DNA of 64,000 nucleotides from Pseudanabaena sp. BC1403. Its GTDB lineage: Bacteria > Cyanobacteriota > Cyanobacteriia > Pseudanabaenales > Pseudanabaenaceae. Below, piece by piece: positions 18,166 to 25,528 of this stretch. The stretch covers positions 466,593-530,592 of the forward strand of contig NZ_PDDM01000001.1 in the NCBI RefSeq assembly GCF_002914585.1, read 5' to 3'. The position numbers were made by a program, and so were the translations under genes. The notes beneath the pieces were generated by a model. That model was not told where the DNA came from, did not search any database, and worked only from the letters and a program-made list of their open reading frames with translations. Position 1 is the first letter of the stretch, and every line of letters begins with the position of its first letter.

Positions 18166-18540
18166 ATGGTTGCATCACCCATTCAACAGCCAGAAATCAT
18201 CCGCACAGAGCGTGGACTGACGATCTCTGGTACGCGCATCACTCTTTACGATGTGATGGACTATGTAACGGCTCAATACCCGCGTAAATTTATTCAAGGA
18301 TTATTCGATCTAACAGAAGAGCAAATTAAAATTGCCTTAGATTATATTGACAAAAATCGCGCAGAAGTTGAATTAGAGTATCAAAGAGTTCTTAGAGAAA
18401 CAGAAGAACTGCGACAATATTACGAAGAGCAAAATCGCGAACTAATTAATCGAATTGCAAAATTACCACCCAAGACTGGAACTGAAGCAGCTTGGGCAAA
18501 ACTACATGCTTTAAAAGCAAGTCGTGAAGCCAAAGTATGA
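18166..18540 (+). CDS. DUF433 antitoxin-like protein
   Basis: The 124-residue protein has a DUF433-type N-terminal half (IIRTERGLTISGTRITLYDVMDY then LTEEQIKIALDYI), a small winged-helix-like DNA-binding fold. It is extended by a charged helical tail (residues 65-110). Its last four bases overlap the start of the PIN-like gene (ATGA), so the two are translationally coupled. DUF433 proteins commonly pair with DUF5615 or PIN-like partners as toxin-antitoxin modules; an antitoxin and autorepressor role is inferred. Confidence 0.82.
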   Translation: MVASPIQQPEIIRTERGLTISGTRITLYDVMDYVTAQYPRKFIQGLFDLTEEQIKIALDYIDKNRAEVELEYQRVLRETEELRQYYEEQNRELINRIAKLPPKTGTEAAWAKLHALKASREAKV

Positions 18541-18932
18541 TTTTCTTGATTGATCACAACCTCAAAGGTCATGCTCTAGTGTTCTTTGGCGCGATCGCTA
18601 GTCAAGGTTGGCTTGATATTATTCCGATCCAATTTTTCACATTTACAGAAATCAATTTACCAATTGATAGCGATGATAGGGTTGTGTGGCGATTAGCTCA
18701 AAAGAATCAGATGATTCTACTTACTGCAAATCGCAGTATGAAAGGTAAGGATTCTTTAGAGCAAGTCATGCGTGATGAAAACACTTCAGAATCATTGCCT
18801 GTAATCACAATTAGCAATGCTGATCGGCTACTAAATGAGTCTGAATATCGAAATCGCTGTGTTGAAAAGCTGATTGAAATTGCGCTTGATGTTGATAATT
18901 ATCGAGGCGCAAAGCGAATCTTTTTACCATAA
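18537..18932 (+). CDS. PIN-like (DUF5615-type) toxin candidate
   Basis: The 131-residue protein has an N-terminal acidic motif (FLIDHNLKG), a middle SDDRVVWRLAQKNQMILLTANR, which matches the PIN-like DUF5615 layout of spaced acidic residues, and a C-terminal helix. It overlaps the upstream DUF433 gene by 4 bp. Family members are predicted metal-dependent ribonucleases. It is longer than the 113-residue copy at 63137 and quite divergent from it, so the two pairs are not recent duplicates. Confidence 0.72.
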   Translation: MIFLIDHNLKGHALVFFGAIASQGWLDIIPIQFFTFTEINLPIDSDDRVVWRLAQKNQMILLTANRSMKGKDSLEQVMRDENTSESLPVITISNADRLLNESEYRNRCVEKLIEIALDVDNYRGAKRIFLP

Positions 18933-18936
18933 ATTA

Positions 18937-18987
18937 CCCAAATTTGTAAGGTTGCGGCTCGCAGGGACGCAACCTTACAAATTTGGG
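18937..18987. terminator. 20-bp-arm hairpin after the TA-like pair
   Basis: The arms CCCAAATTTGTAAGGTTGCG (18937-18956) and the complement (18968-18987) are perfect. It lies 4 bp after the stop codon of the PIN-like gene. Confidence 0.75.
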
Positions 18988-19082
18988 ATTGATTCGTGCT
19001 ATCAGCTACAGTCACAATGTCATCTATAGCTCACAATAATTACGATAGTTCTATGGGTAGCGATCGCGATCGCGCATAAGCA

Positions 19083-20774
19083 ATGAAACCCCGCATTATC
19101 ATCTGTGGTTTAGACCGAACAGGTTATAAGATTTTGAGCCTGCTGAAGCAGCAAGGCTGTCTTGTGGTCGGTATTCACGATCGCCCAATACACCATCCCG
19201 ATGCCGAAATTGTGATTGGCGATCTGGCGGCGGCGGATACTTTGATTGCCGCAGGAATTAGAGACGCGCAAACCTTGATTTTGGCGGGAGCCGATGAAAC
19301 CCGCAACCTCACAATTTTGATGCAAGCGCGAGTACTTAATCCCCATGTCAGGATTATTAATCGCTTGTTTAACTCCAGCTTGGGCGTGCGTCTCGACTTA
19401 ACTCTGCCCAACCACTTGACCATGAGTGTGGCAGCCCTAGCTGCACCAGTATTTGCCTTTAGTGCGATGGGTAGTGAAGCGATCGGGCAATTGCGCCTAT
19501 TTAATCAGACTTGGCCGATCCATGAAGAATATATCGACGATCGCCATCCTTGGTTAGGTAAGCCACTATCAGAATTTTGGGAAGATCGCACTCGCATGTT
19601 GATCTATTACTTGCCCTATGACGAGAGCAAAGTCGATCTGGTAAGTGCTGTTCTCAATGGTCGAACATTACAAAGAGGCGATCGCCTATTACTTGGTACA
19701 CAGCCCAGTGTGCGCACTGCATCACGCCCGATTTTACAGAAAATATCGAAGCTCTTCATGAGCATTCGACACTTTCATGTGCATGGAAGAGCCGTGTTAT
19801 TTACAGCGATCGCTCTATTACTAACAATTTTTTCGGCAACGGTGGTATATACCAGTTTCCAGATGAAAGTTTCGTTAGTAGATGCGCTGTATTTCTCGGT
19901 AGGGATGATTACAGGAGCAGGTGGCAACGAGCAGGTTGTGGAACATTCTGCTGATAGCATCAAAGTTTTTACGATTGTAATGATGCTGGTTGGTACGGCG
20001 GTAGTTGGGATTTTTTACGCAATCTTAAATGATTTTATTCTCGGCTCCAGACTGAGAAACTTTTGGGATGCGGCGCGAGTCCCACAGCGAAATCATATTG
20101 TGGTTTGCGGTTTAGGAAGTGTCGGCGTGCAAACAGCATTGCAACTAGTCAGCTATGGCTACGAAGTTTTGGTGATAGAACGCGACCTCAATAATCGCTT
20201 TTTAGATACCGTGCGATCAAATGGTATTCCTGTTATTCATGGTGATGCGAGCCTACCAACTACGCTCAAAGCCGCTAATCTCGAAAAAGCTGAAAGTATC
20301 CTTGCCGTTACTAGTAATGACACATCCAATCTGGAAATCGCTCTCAATGCTAAGGGCATTGCGCCCCGATGTCGGGTGGTGGTGCGCTATGACGATCCTT
20401 ACTATGCCAGCATGGCGCAAGAAGTATTTGATTTCGAGTCAGTTCTCAGTCCTCCCGAAATTGCGGCTCCTGCCTTTGCATCCTCGGCATTAGGTGGACG
20501 TATTCTCGGCAATGGTATTGTCGCTGATAGTCTCTGGGTCGCGATCGCAACGATGATTACCCCCAATCATCCATTCTGCGGAAAACCCGTGTGTGAAGCT
20601 TCAATGACAGCAGATTTTGTCCCGCTTTATATCGAGACTTCTTGCCAAACAATTCATGGATGGAATTTATTAGAGGCTTCACTAAGCGCAGGTGATATTC
20701 TTTATTTGACGATGCCTGCGGCAAAGTTAGAACAACTCTGGCGTGTTGCTCCTTTTCAAGTAGCGGTTAGCTAG
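19083..20774 (+). CDS. RCK-channel-RCK potassium-channel-like protein
   Basis: The 563-residue protein has a TrkA-N/RCK Rossmann domain at residues 1-130 (IIICGLDRTGYKILSLL), an RCK-C-like part, two membrane segments at about 240-260 and 295-320 around a pore loop, then a second TrkA-N domain from about 340 (HIVVCGLGSVGVQTAL). This is a two-TM ligand-gated channel with RCK domains on both sides. The pore reads YFSVGMITGAGGNE rather than the canonical TVGYG filter, so potassium selectivity is uncertain. It is monocistronic and starts after a HIP1-rich leader. Confidence 0.85.
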   Translation: MKPRIIICGLDRTGYKILSLLKQQGCLVVGIHDRPIHHPDAEIVIGDLAAADTLIAAGIRDAQTLILAGADETRNLTILMQARVLNPHVRIINRLFNSSLGVRLDLTLPNHLTMSVAALAAPVFAFSAMGSEAIGQLRLFNQTWPIHEEYIDDRHPWLGKPLSEFWEDRTRMLIYYLPYDESKVDLVSAVLNGRTLQRGDRLLLGTQPSVRTASRPILQKISKLFMSIRHFHVHGRAVLFTAIALLLTIFSATVVYTSFQMKVSLVDALYFSVGMITGAGGNEQVVEHSADSIKVFTIVMMLVGTAVVGIFYAILNDFILGSRLRNFWDAARVPQRNHIVVCGLGSVGVQTALQLVSYGYEVLVIERDLNNRFLDTVRSNGIPVIHGDASLPTTLKAANLEKAESILAVTSNDTSNLEIALNAKGIAPRCRVVVRYDDPYYASMAQEVFDFESVLSPPEIAAPAFASSALGGRILGNGIVADSLWVAIATMITPNHPFCGKPVCEASMTADFVPLYIETSCQTIHGWNLLEASLSAGDILYLTMPAAKLEQLWRVAPFQVAVS

Positions 20775-20856
20775 ACAACCCATATTGTCATCGCCTCATT
20801 AACCTTATTAATCTTCTGTTATTTTGGATGCCAAACTGGCGAAATATCTTTATCAT

Positions 20857-20911
20857 AATCTAGAGGATATGAGGGGCGGCGCTTTGCGCCGCCCCTCATA
20901 TCCTCTAGATT
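20857..20911. repeat. Perfect 26-bp-arm palindrome upstream of cbiM
   Basis: The arms at 20857-20882 and 20886-20911 are exact complements around TTT and end in GGCGGCGC. It lies between the channel gene and the ECF transporter operon. It stays open in frame with cbiM, producing a spurious N-terminal extension. Confidence 0.88.
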
Positions 20912-20964
20912 ACTATCCAAATACTTACGAGGCATTGATGCTTTCTTTCCCAGTTTATTTGGCG

Positions 20965-21639
20965 ATGCATATTCCCGATGGGTATCTGAGTTTACCTGTA
21001 AGTTTAGTCACAGGGGGCATTGCGATCGCCCTAATTGCCCTCTCTCTTAATCGAGTTCAGTCAGAATATAAGGAACGCACCGTTCCACTTATGGGCGTGA
21101 GTGCTGCTTTTATATTTGCTGCGCAGATGATTAATTTCCCAATTGTGGGTGGTACATCTGGACATTTGATGGGTGGAACTCTAGCTGGGATCTTGCTTGG
21201 CCCTTGGGCAGGTTCGTTAGTAATGTCAGTGGTCTTCATCGTGCAGTCCGTAATGTTTCAGGATGGGGGACTGACGGCTCTAGGCGCAAACATCACGATC
21301 ATGGGATTAATTGGAACCTTTGGCGGTTATTATTTATATCGAGTGATTAGATTTTTGATTGGACGCAATACTTGGTTAGGCATGAGTGTTGGCACTGCGA
21401 TCGCTTCATGGACAAGTGTAGTTGTGGCGGCGGCAGTTTGTGCGTTGCTGTTGGCTCTTTCAGATACCGTTCCCTTGGCTCTAGGAATGACAGCTATGCT
21501 CTCTTGGCATTTCATGATCGGCATTGGCGAAGCATTTATCACTCTCTCTGTAACTAGTTTTATCTGGAAGACTCGTCCTGAACTAATTTATGATGCACCT
21601 CTATCCGCAATTAAACAAACCGAATCAGATCATTTTTAG
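20965..21639 (+). CDS. cbiM: Cobalt/nickel ECF transporter substrate-binding subunit CbiM/NikM
   Basis: The start at 20965 gives MHIPDGYLSLP. In CbiM/NikM the free N-terminus and the second-position His bind the metal, so this start is required. The longer frame from 20824 passes through the palindrome and would bury that His. The 224-residue protein has about six or seven membrane segments and INFPIVGGTSGHLMGGTLAGILLGP in the middle, a family signature. It is the first gene of a four-gene operon. With the PDGLE partner, nickel is at least as likely as cobalt. Confidence 0.92.
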   Translation: MHIPDGYLSLPVSLVTGGIAIALIALSLNRVQSEYKERTVPLMGVSAAFIFAAQMINFPIVGGTSGHLMGGTLAGILLGPWAGSLVMSVVFIVQSVMFQDGGLTALGANITIMGLIGTFGGYYLYRVIRFLIGRNTWLGMSVGTAIASWTSVVVAAAVCALLLALSDTVPLALGMTAMLSWHFMIGIGEAFITLSVTSFIWKTRPELIYDAPLSAIKQTESDHF

Positions 21640-21662
21640 GTTGCCATAAAAGCCATAAACAA

Positions 21663-21986
21663 ATGCATAAAAATCGTATTTTTCTATTCTCAGGATTAGC
21701 TCTAGCTCTAAGTATTGCTGCATTCATCTCACCTTTTGCTAGCAAAGATCCAGATGGATTAGATCGAGTTTCTCAAGATCTAAAATTTGAAGAAAAAGCT
21801 ATTGAGAACCCACCAACAAAACAACTTCCCTTTGCTAATATTTTTGATGAATATTCTGTCAAGACAGTTCCCGATCAGAAAGTATCCACAGCGATCGCAG
21901 GTATTACAGGGACATTAGTTGTATTTGGCTTGGCTTGGGGAGTTGGCAAACTCGCAGTACGAAAATCTGAACCAAAACAGAAATAG
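21663..21986 (+). CDS. PDGLE-domain protein, small ECF transporter subunit (CbiN/NikN-like)
   Basis: The 107-residue protein has an N-terminal membrane segment (FLFSGLALALSIAAFISPF), the PDGLD motif at residues 31-35 matching the PDGLE family, a periplasmic loop with DYSV-like DEYSVK, and a second membrane segment near 80-98. PDGLE proteins replace CbiN in many NikMNQO-type systems and help the M subunit take up metal. It starts 23 bp after cbiM and is followed by a palindrome before cbiQ. Confidence 0.88.
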   Translation: MHKNRIFLFSGLALALSIAAFISPFASKDPDGLDRVSQDLKFEEKAIENPPTKQLPFANIFDEYSVKTVPDQKVSTAIAGITGTLVVFGLAWGVGKLAVRKSEPKQK

Positions 21987-21996
21987 AGGACGAAAC

Positions 21997-22055
21997 ACAG
22001 TAAGTAGCTAGGTTGGGGGCACGCTGCGCGTATCCCCAACCTAGCTACTTACTGT
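21997..22055. repeat. 22-bp-arm palindrome inside the ECF operon
   Basis: ACAGTAAGTAGCTAGGTTGG and its complement enclose a GCACGCTGCGCGTAT centre. It lies between the PDGLE gene and cbiQ, 15 bp before the cbiQ ATG, so it may tune expression between operon halves. Confidence 0.82.
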
Positions 22056-22070
22056 TATGAAACTAAATCT

Positions 22071-22883
22071 ATGCTATTACATATTCACCTCATCGAGTCA
22101 AGTAATCATCTATCTCAACCAAAGAGCGATCGCTTAAATTTATGGAATCGCTTAGCTGTACATACACGCTTGATCTGCATATTTCTATTGGTGTTTGCGA
22201 TCGCCCTAACTCCAATGGGTCGATGGTGGACTTGGGCAGTATATGGAGTTACTGTTTTGCCAATTCTCTACTGGAGTAAAGTTAGTTTAGGAATTCTCGC
22301 CAAACGTATGGCGATCGAATTAGCCTTTATTAGCGTGATTCTATTAGGAACGCTCTTCCGTGGTGGTGGACAGATACTTTGGCAATGGGGATGGTTACAA
22401 ATAACTACCAATGGATTAATAATTTTAGGAAGTGTAAGTATCAAAGCATTTTTATCTTTACTACTATTAAATATTCTCACCCTCAGTACTTCCATTCCAT
22501 TATTACTCCAAGCTCTAGTTACTCTCAAAATGCCTCCACTGTTAGTTAGCATTCTCGCCTCAATGTATCGCTACATTGGAGTCTTAACTAACGAATTTAA
22601 TGCTATGCATCGTGCGGCAACTGCCCGCAATTTTGCGCCACAAAACCTCTATAATCCCCAACGACATGATCGACCGTGGCAACGACAGGTACTAGGCAAT
22701 ATGTTAGGAGTTCTGTTTATCCGCACTTACGATCGCGGCGATCGCATTTATCAGGCGATGTTAGCACGCGGCTATCAAGGTACTCCAATCATGCTCGAAT
22801 CAGTTACGAGCACATGGAGCGATCGCATGGCAATTGGTTGCGTTATGATTTTGATTATAGTCGGTCAAGTTTTTATTAGTTAA
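22071..22883 (+). CDS. cbiQ: ECF transporter transmembrane coupling subunit CbiQ/NikQ
   Basis: The 270-residue protein has four or five membrane segments between residues 30 and 150 and one at the C-terminus. The coupling-helix signature is near residue 180-230 (MHRAATARNF and DRGDRIYQAMLARGYQG), matching the two Ala-Arg-Gly-type motifs that dock onto the ATPase. It connects CbiM to CbiO. It is followed after 6 bp by cbiO. Confidence 0.93.
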   Translation: MLLHIHLIESSNHLSQPKSDRLNLWNRLAVHTRLICIFLLVFAIALTPMGRWWTWAVYGVTVLPILYWSKVSLGILAKRMAIELAFISVILLGTLFRGGGQILWQWGWLQITTNGLIILGSVSIKAFLSLLLLNILTLSTSIPLLLQALVTLKMPPLLVSILASMYRYIGVLTNEFNAMHRAATARNFAPQNLYNPQRHDRPWQRQVLGNMLGVLFIRTYDRGDRIYQAMLARGYQGTPIMLESVTSTWSDRMAIGCVMILIIVGQVFIS

Positions 22884-22889
22884 AGCGCT

Positions 22890-23624
22890 TTGCATCACAA
22901 TCCTATTTCTATTGAAAACCTCAGTTATTGCTATCCTGATGGTATTCAGGCGCTAAAAGGGATTAATCTCCAGATCGCTGCAACCGAGAGGGTGGGACTC
23001 ATTGGAGCCAATGGTTCTGGAAAGTCAACATTACTTTTGCATCTGAACGGTATTCTCATGCCACAACAGGGCGAAATCGTGGTCGGTGAGATGGTCGTCA
23101 AGCCCAGCAATTTCGCCGCAATTCGGAATTTTGTTGGGCTAGTGTTTCAAAATCCAGATGATCAATTATTTATGCCAACGGTTTGGGAAGATGTTGCCTT
23201 TGGTTTAATGAATCAAGGACTCCGAGGAGATGAGCTAAAAACAAGGGTAGCAGAGGCTTTGGTGGCAGTCGGGCTAGATGTTGCAAAATATCGAGAGAGG
23301 CTATCTCATAATCTTTCTGGTGGTGAAAAGAAGAGAGTTGCGATCGCAGGGGTTTTAGCGATGCAGCCGCAGGTCTTAGTATTTGATGAGCCATCTGCCC
23401 AGCTCGATCCGCGATCGCGCCGTCAGTTAATCCAGCTTTTGCATACTTTGCCCGAAACTCAATTAATTGCTACTCACGATTTGGACTTAGTTCTAGAGCT
23501 ATGCGATCGCACTGTCGTCTTGAGTGAGGGTAAAATTGTCTATGATGGTGCGACAAAGAAGGTGTTATGCGATCGGGAATTTTTGTTGGAGCATTCTCTC
23601 GAAATGCCATTAAGTCTAGGATAG
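22890..23624 (+). CDS. cbiO: ECF transporter ATPase CbiO/NikO
   Basis: The 244-residue ABC ATPase has Walker A GANGSGKST (about residues 38-46), the Q-loop VFQNPDDQLF, signature LSGGEKKRVAIAGVL and Walker B VLVFDEPSAQLD, with the switch His in IATHDLD. The start is TTG at 22890, six bases after the cbiQ stop. It powers metal uptake through the membrane subunits. No cobalamin riboswitch is visible upstream of the operon. Confidence 0.95.
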   Translation: MHHNPISIENLSYCYPDGIQALKGINLQIAATERVGLIGANGSGKSTLLLHLNGILMPQQGEIVVGEMVVKPSNFAAIRNFVGLVFQNPDDQLFMPTVWEDVAFGLMNQGLRGDELKTRVAEALVAVGLDVAKYRERLSHNLSGGEKKRVAIAGVLAMQPQVLVFDEPSAQLDPRSRRQLIQLLHTLPETQLIATHDLDLVLELCDRTVVLSEGKIVYDGATKKVLCDREFLLEHSLEMPLSLG

Positions 23625-23645
23625 TGTGAAAACCTTCGGCAAGGC

Positions 23646-24275
23646 TTATCCTGCAACCTCAATAGCAGCTTGAAAAATTGCATCAGTCATCAAATTTAGT
23701 TCGGGGAAAATATCCGATTCAATCCTTTGACCAGCAGTAAATAGAAATAGCTGATACTCTCCTTCGATTAATTTGCAAACTGTCACCGTTGGCTGCTTCG
23801 GTTTACCAATATGACGCACTGCTCCTAAAGCTAAATAGTCCACAATCCAATATTCGGCAATTCCCATTGCCTCATATTCTGTCAACTTCACCGCATAGTC
23901 ATTGCGCCAATTTGTACTCACCACCTCAATAACCAGAGGCACAGTCTTTCCACTTTGAATTACTGAAGACTTCTGCCAAAGAGGTTCATTTACCAATTCC
24001 CGCCGATCGAGGACCACCACATCAGGAATAAAACCTGTCTCAGCCATTTCTGGTTTTAATAGACAGGCTCTAGGAATTGAGAATGGCAAGCTACATCTCC
24101 GAATTTCAAAATTTAATTCGGCAACAAAAAAACCGCTAGTATCTTCATGTGTACCCGTGGTCATAATTTCTCTAACTGCTCCTCTATATAGCTCATAGCG
24201 TCTACCATCTTCGGGATACCAATCGATAAACTCTTCAAAAGTCATGCGATCGCAGTTAACTAATGCTTGCACCAT
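23646..24275 (-). CDS. Uma2-family (DUF820) PD-(D/E)XK nuclease-like protein
   Basis: The 209-residue protein, starting MVQALVNCDRMTFEEFIDWY, has the family layout: YELYRGAVREIM, PDVVVLD, VPLVIEVVSTNWRNDYAVKLTEYEAMG and EYWIVDY. The Asp, Glu and Lys of the PD-(D/E)XK core are present. The family is highly expanded in cyanobacteria, with no settled function. The longer frame to 24371 adds an atypical hydrophobic leader and overlaps the divergent glycosyltransferase, so 24275 is preferred. Confidence 0.88.
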   Translation of the reverse strand: MVQALVNCDRMTFEEFIDWYPEDGRRYELYRGAVREIMTTGTHEDTSGFFVAELNFEIRRCSLPFSIPRACLLKPEMAETGFIPDVVVLDRRELVNEPLWQKSSVIQSGKTVPLVIEVVSTNWRNDYAVKLTEYEAMGIAEYWIVDYLALGAVRHIGKPKQPTVTVCKLIEGEYQLFLFTAGQRIESDIFPELNLMTDAIFQAAIEVAG

Positions 24276-24376
24276 TGCCACACCTCTATCTTTGGGGTTT
24301 TGACTTGCCTCAATTATAACTGCTATAACTATGTTCAATTTGCTGACAGCATAGCAAAAAGTAATTGTCATATACA

Positions 24377-25477
24377 GTGAAAAAACACATTTTATTCATT
24401 CTTCCCTACCTCAATCAAGGTGGCACAGAAAAGCAAGCCCTTAGCCTCATTGAAGGACTACGAGATCGCTACAAAATATCGCTATTAGCCCCAGATGGCA
24501 AAGGTGCACCCAAATTTCGAGCTTTACCAATTTCGCAGCGTGAATATACAAAGTGGGAGATTAATGTATTTAAAGGCTTTCCAGAACTGATCGCAAGAAT
24601 CAAGGAAATCCAAAGAGAACAGGCGATCGATCTTGTGCATGTTCACGGCGCTCACGAATTAATGCTAGCTGTATATTTAGTATTAAAAAAAGTTCCTATT
24701 CTCTATACTGTACATGGCTTTCATGGACTAGGAGCAAGATTTAGTTATCAAATGTCATGCTGGTTTAGCAATTGGTTTGCCGATCGCGTAATTTGTGTTT
24801 GTGAAGCTGAATATAATCTTTTACGGGAATTGGGATTAAGTGAAAAAAAGCTCCATTTGATTTACAACGGAGTCAAAGAGCCAATTCTCGATTCTGATAA
24901 ATCATTAGAACTCACCAAGAAATTTCAACTAGACCCAGCAAATCAAATCATCCTTGGGACAGCAGCTCGACTAGATGAGGCAAAAGGGCTAACCTATTTA
25001 CTTCAGGCTTTTGCAAAATTGCAAGGAGAAAACCTGCGTTTAGTAATTGCAGGAAACGGTGATTTAGAAGCTTCTCTTAAACAAGAAGCTCAAGATTTAG
25101 ATATAGGCGATCGCGTGATTTTCACGGGCTATCTTGATGGTTTACCGAACTTGATGCAACTGTTTGACATTTTTGTATTGCCTTCGCTCCAAGAAGCTTG
25201 CAGTCTTGCTTGTGCAGAAGCAATGTCTCAAGGAAAGCCAGTAGTCGGAACTCGTGTGGGTGGTATTGCTGAACAAGTAAGCGATTGCCAAACAGGTTTT
25301 ATCGTCATGCCTCGCGATCCTGACAGTTTGGCGGCTAAGCTTGCCGAACTAATTGCTGATCAAGATCTACGCGATCGCTTTGCAAAAGATGGTTATAGTC
25401 GCTATCGTCAACTTTTTTCAAGCGAAATCATGCTTGAAAAAACGGCTCAACTATACGATCAGATGATTGCAACATAA
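24377..25477 (+). CDS. Glycosyltransferase family 4-type enzyme
   Basis: The likely start is GTG at 24377 (MKKHILFILPYLNQGGTEKQ); a TTG at 24365 adds four residues. About 367 residues form a two-domain GT-B protein: an N-terminal acceptor fold with NQGGTE, and a C-terminal nucleotide-sugar domain with LGTAARLDEAKG, LPSLQEACSLACAEAMSQGKPVV and VGGIAEQV. It transfers a sugar to a lipid or glycan acceptor, probably for surface polysaccharide. Its stop codon lies inside the following palindrome. Confidence 0.9.
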   Translation: MKKHILFILPYLNQGGTEKQALSLIEGLRDRYKISLLAPDGKGAPKFRALPISQREYTKWEINVFKGFPELIARIKEIQREQAIDLVHVHGAHELMLAVYLVLKKVPILYTVHGFHGLGARFSYQMSCWFSNWFADRVICVCEAEYNLLRELGLSEKKLHLIYNGVKEPILDSDKSLELTKKFQLDPANQIILGTAARLDEAKGLTYLLQAFAKLQGENLRLVIAGNGDLEASLKQEAQDLDIGDRVIFTGYLDGLPNLMQLFDIFVLPSLQEACSLACAEAMSQGKPVVGTRVGGIAEQVSDCQTGFIVMPRDPDSLAAKLAELIADQDLRDRFAKDGYSRYRQLFSSEIMLEKTAQLYDQMIAT

Positions 25478-25523
25478 AAAGATGAGAGATGGTGCTTTGC
25501 ACCATCTCTCATCTTTTTATGTT
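25471..25523. terminator. Perfect 25-bp-arm hairpin covering the stop codon
   Basis: The arms at 25471-25495 and 25499-25523 surround TTT. The glycosyltransferase TAA (25475-25477) lies in the left arm and the convergent gene begins its stop six bases after the right arm. It can terminate both. Confidence 0.88.
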
Positions 25524-25528
25524 GTGTT

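Noticed and set aside
20775..20964. Cobalamin or nickel riboswitch upstream of the ECF operon
   Set aside because: I found no cobalamin box or other conserved riboswitch core; only the palindrome is present.
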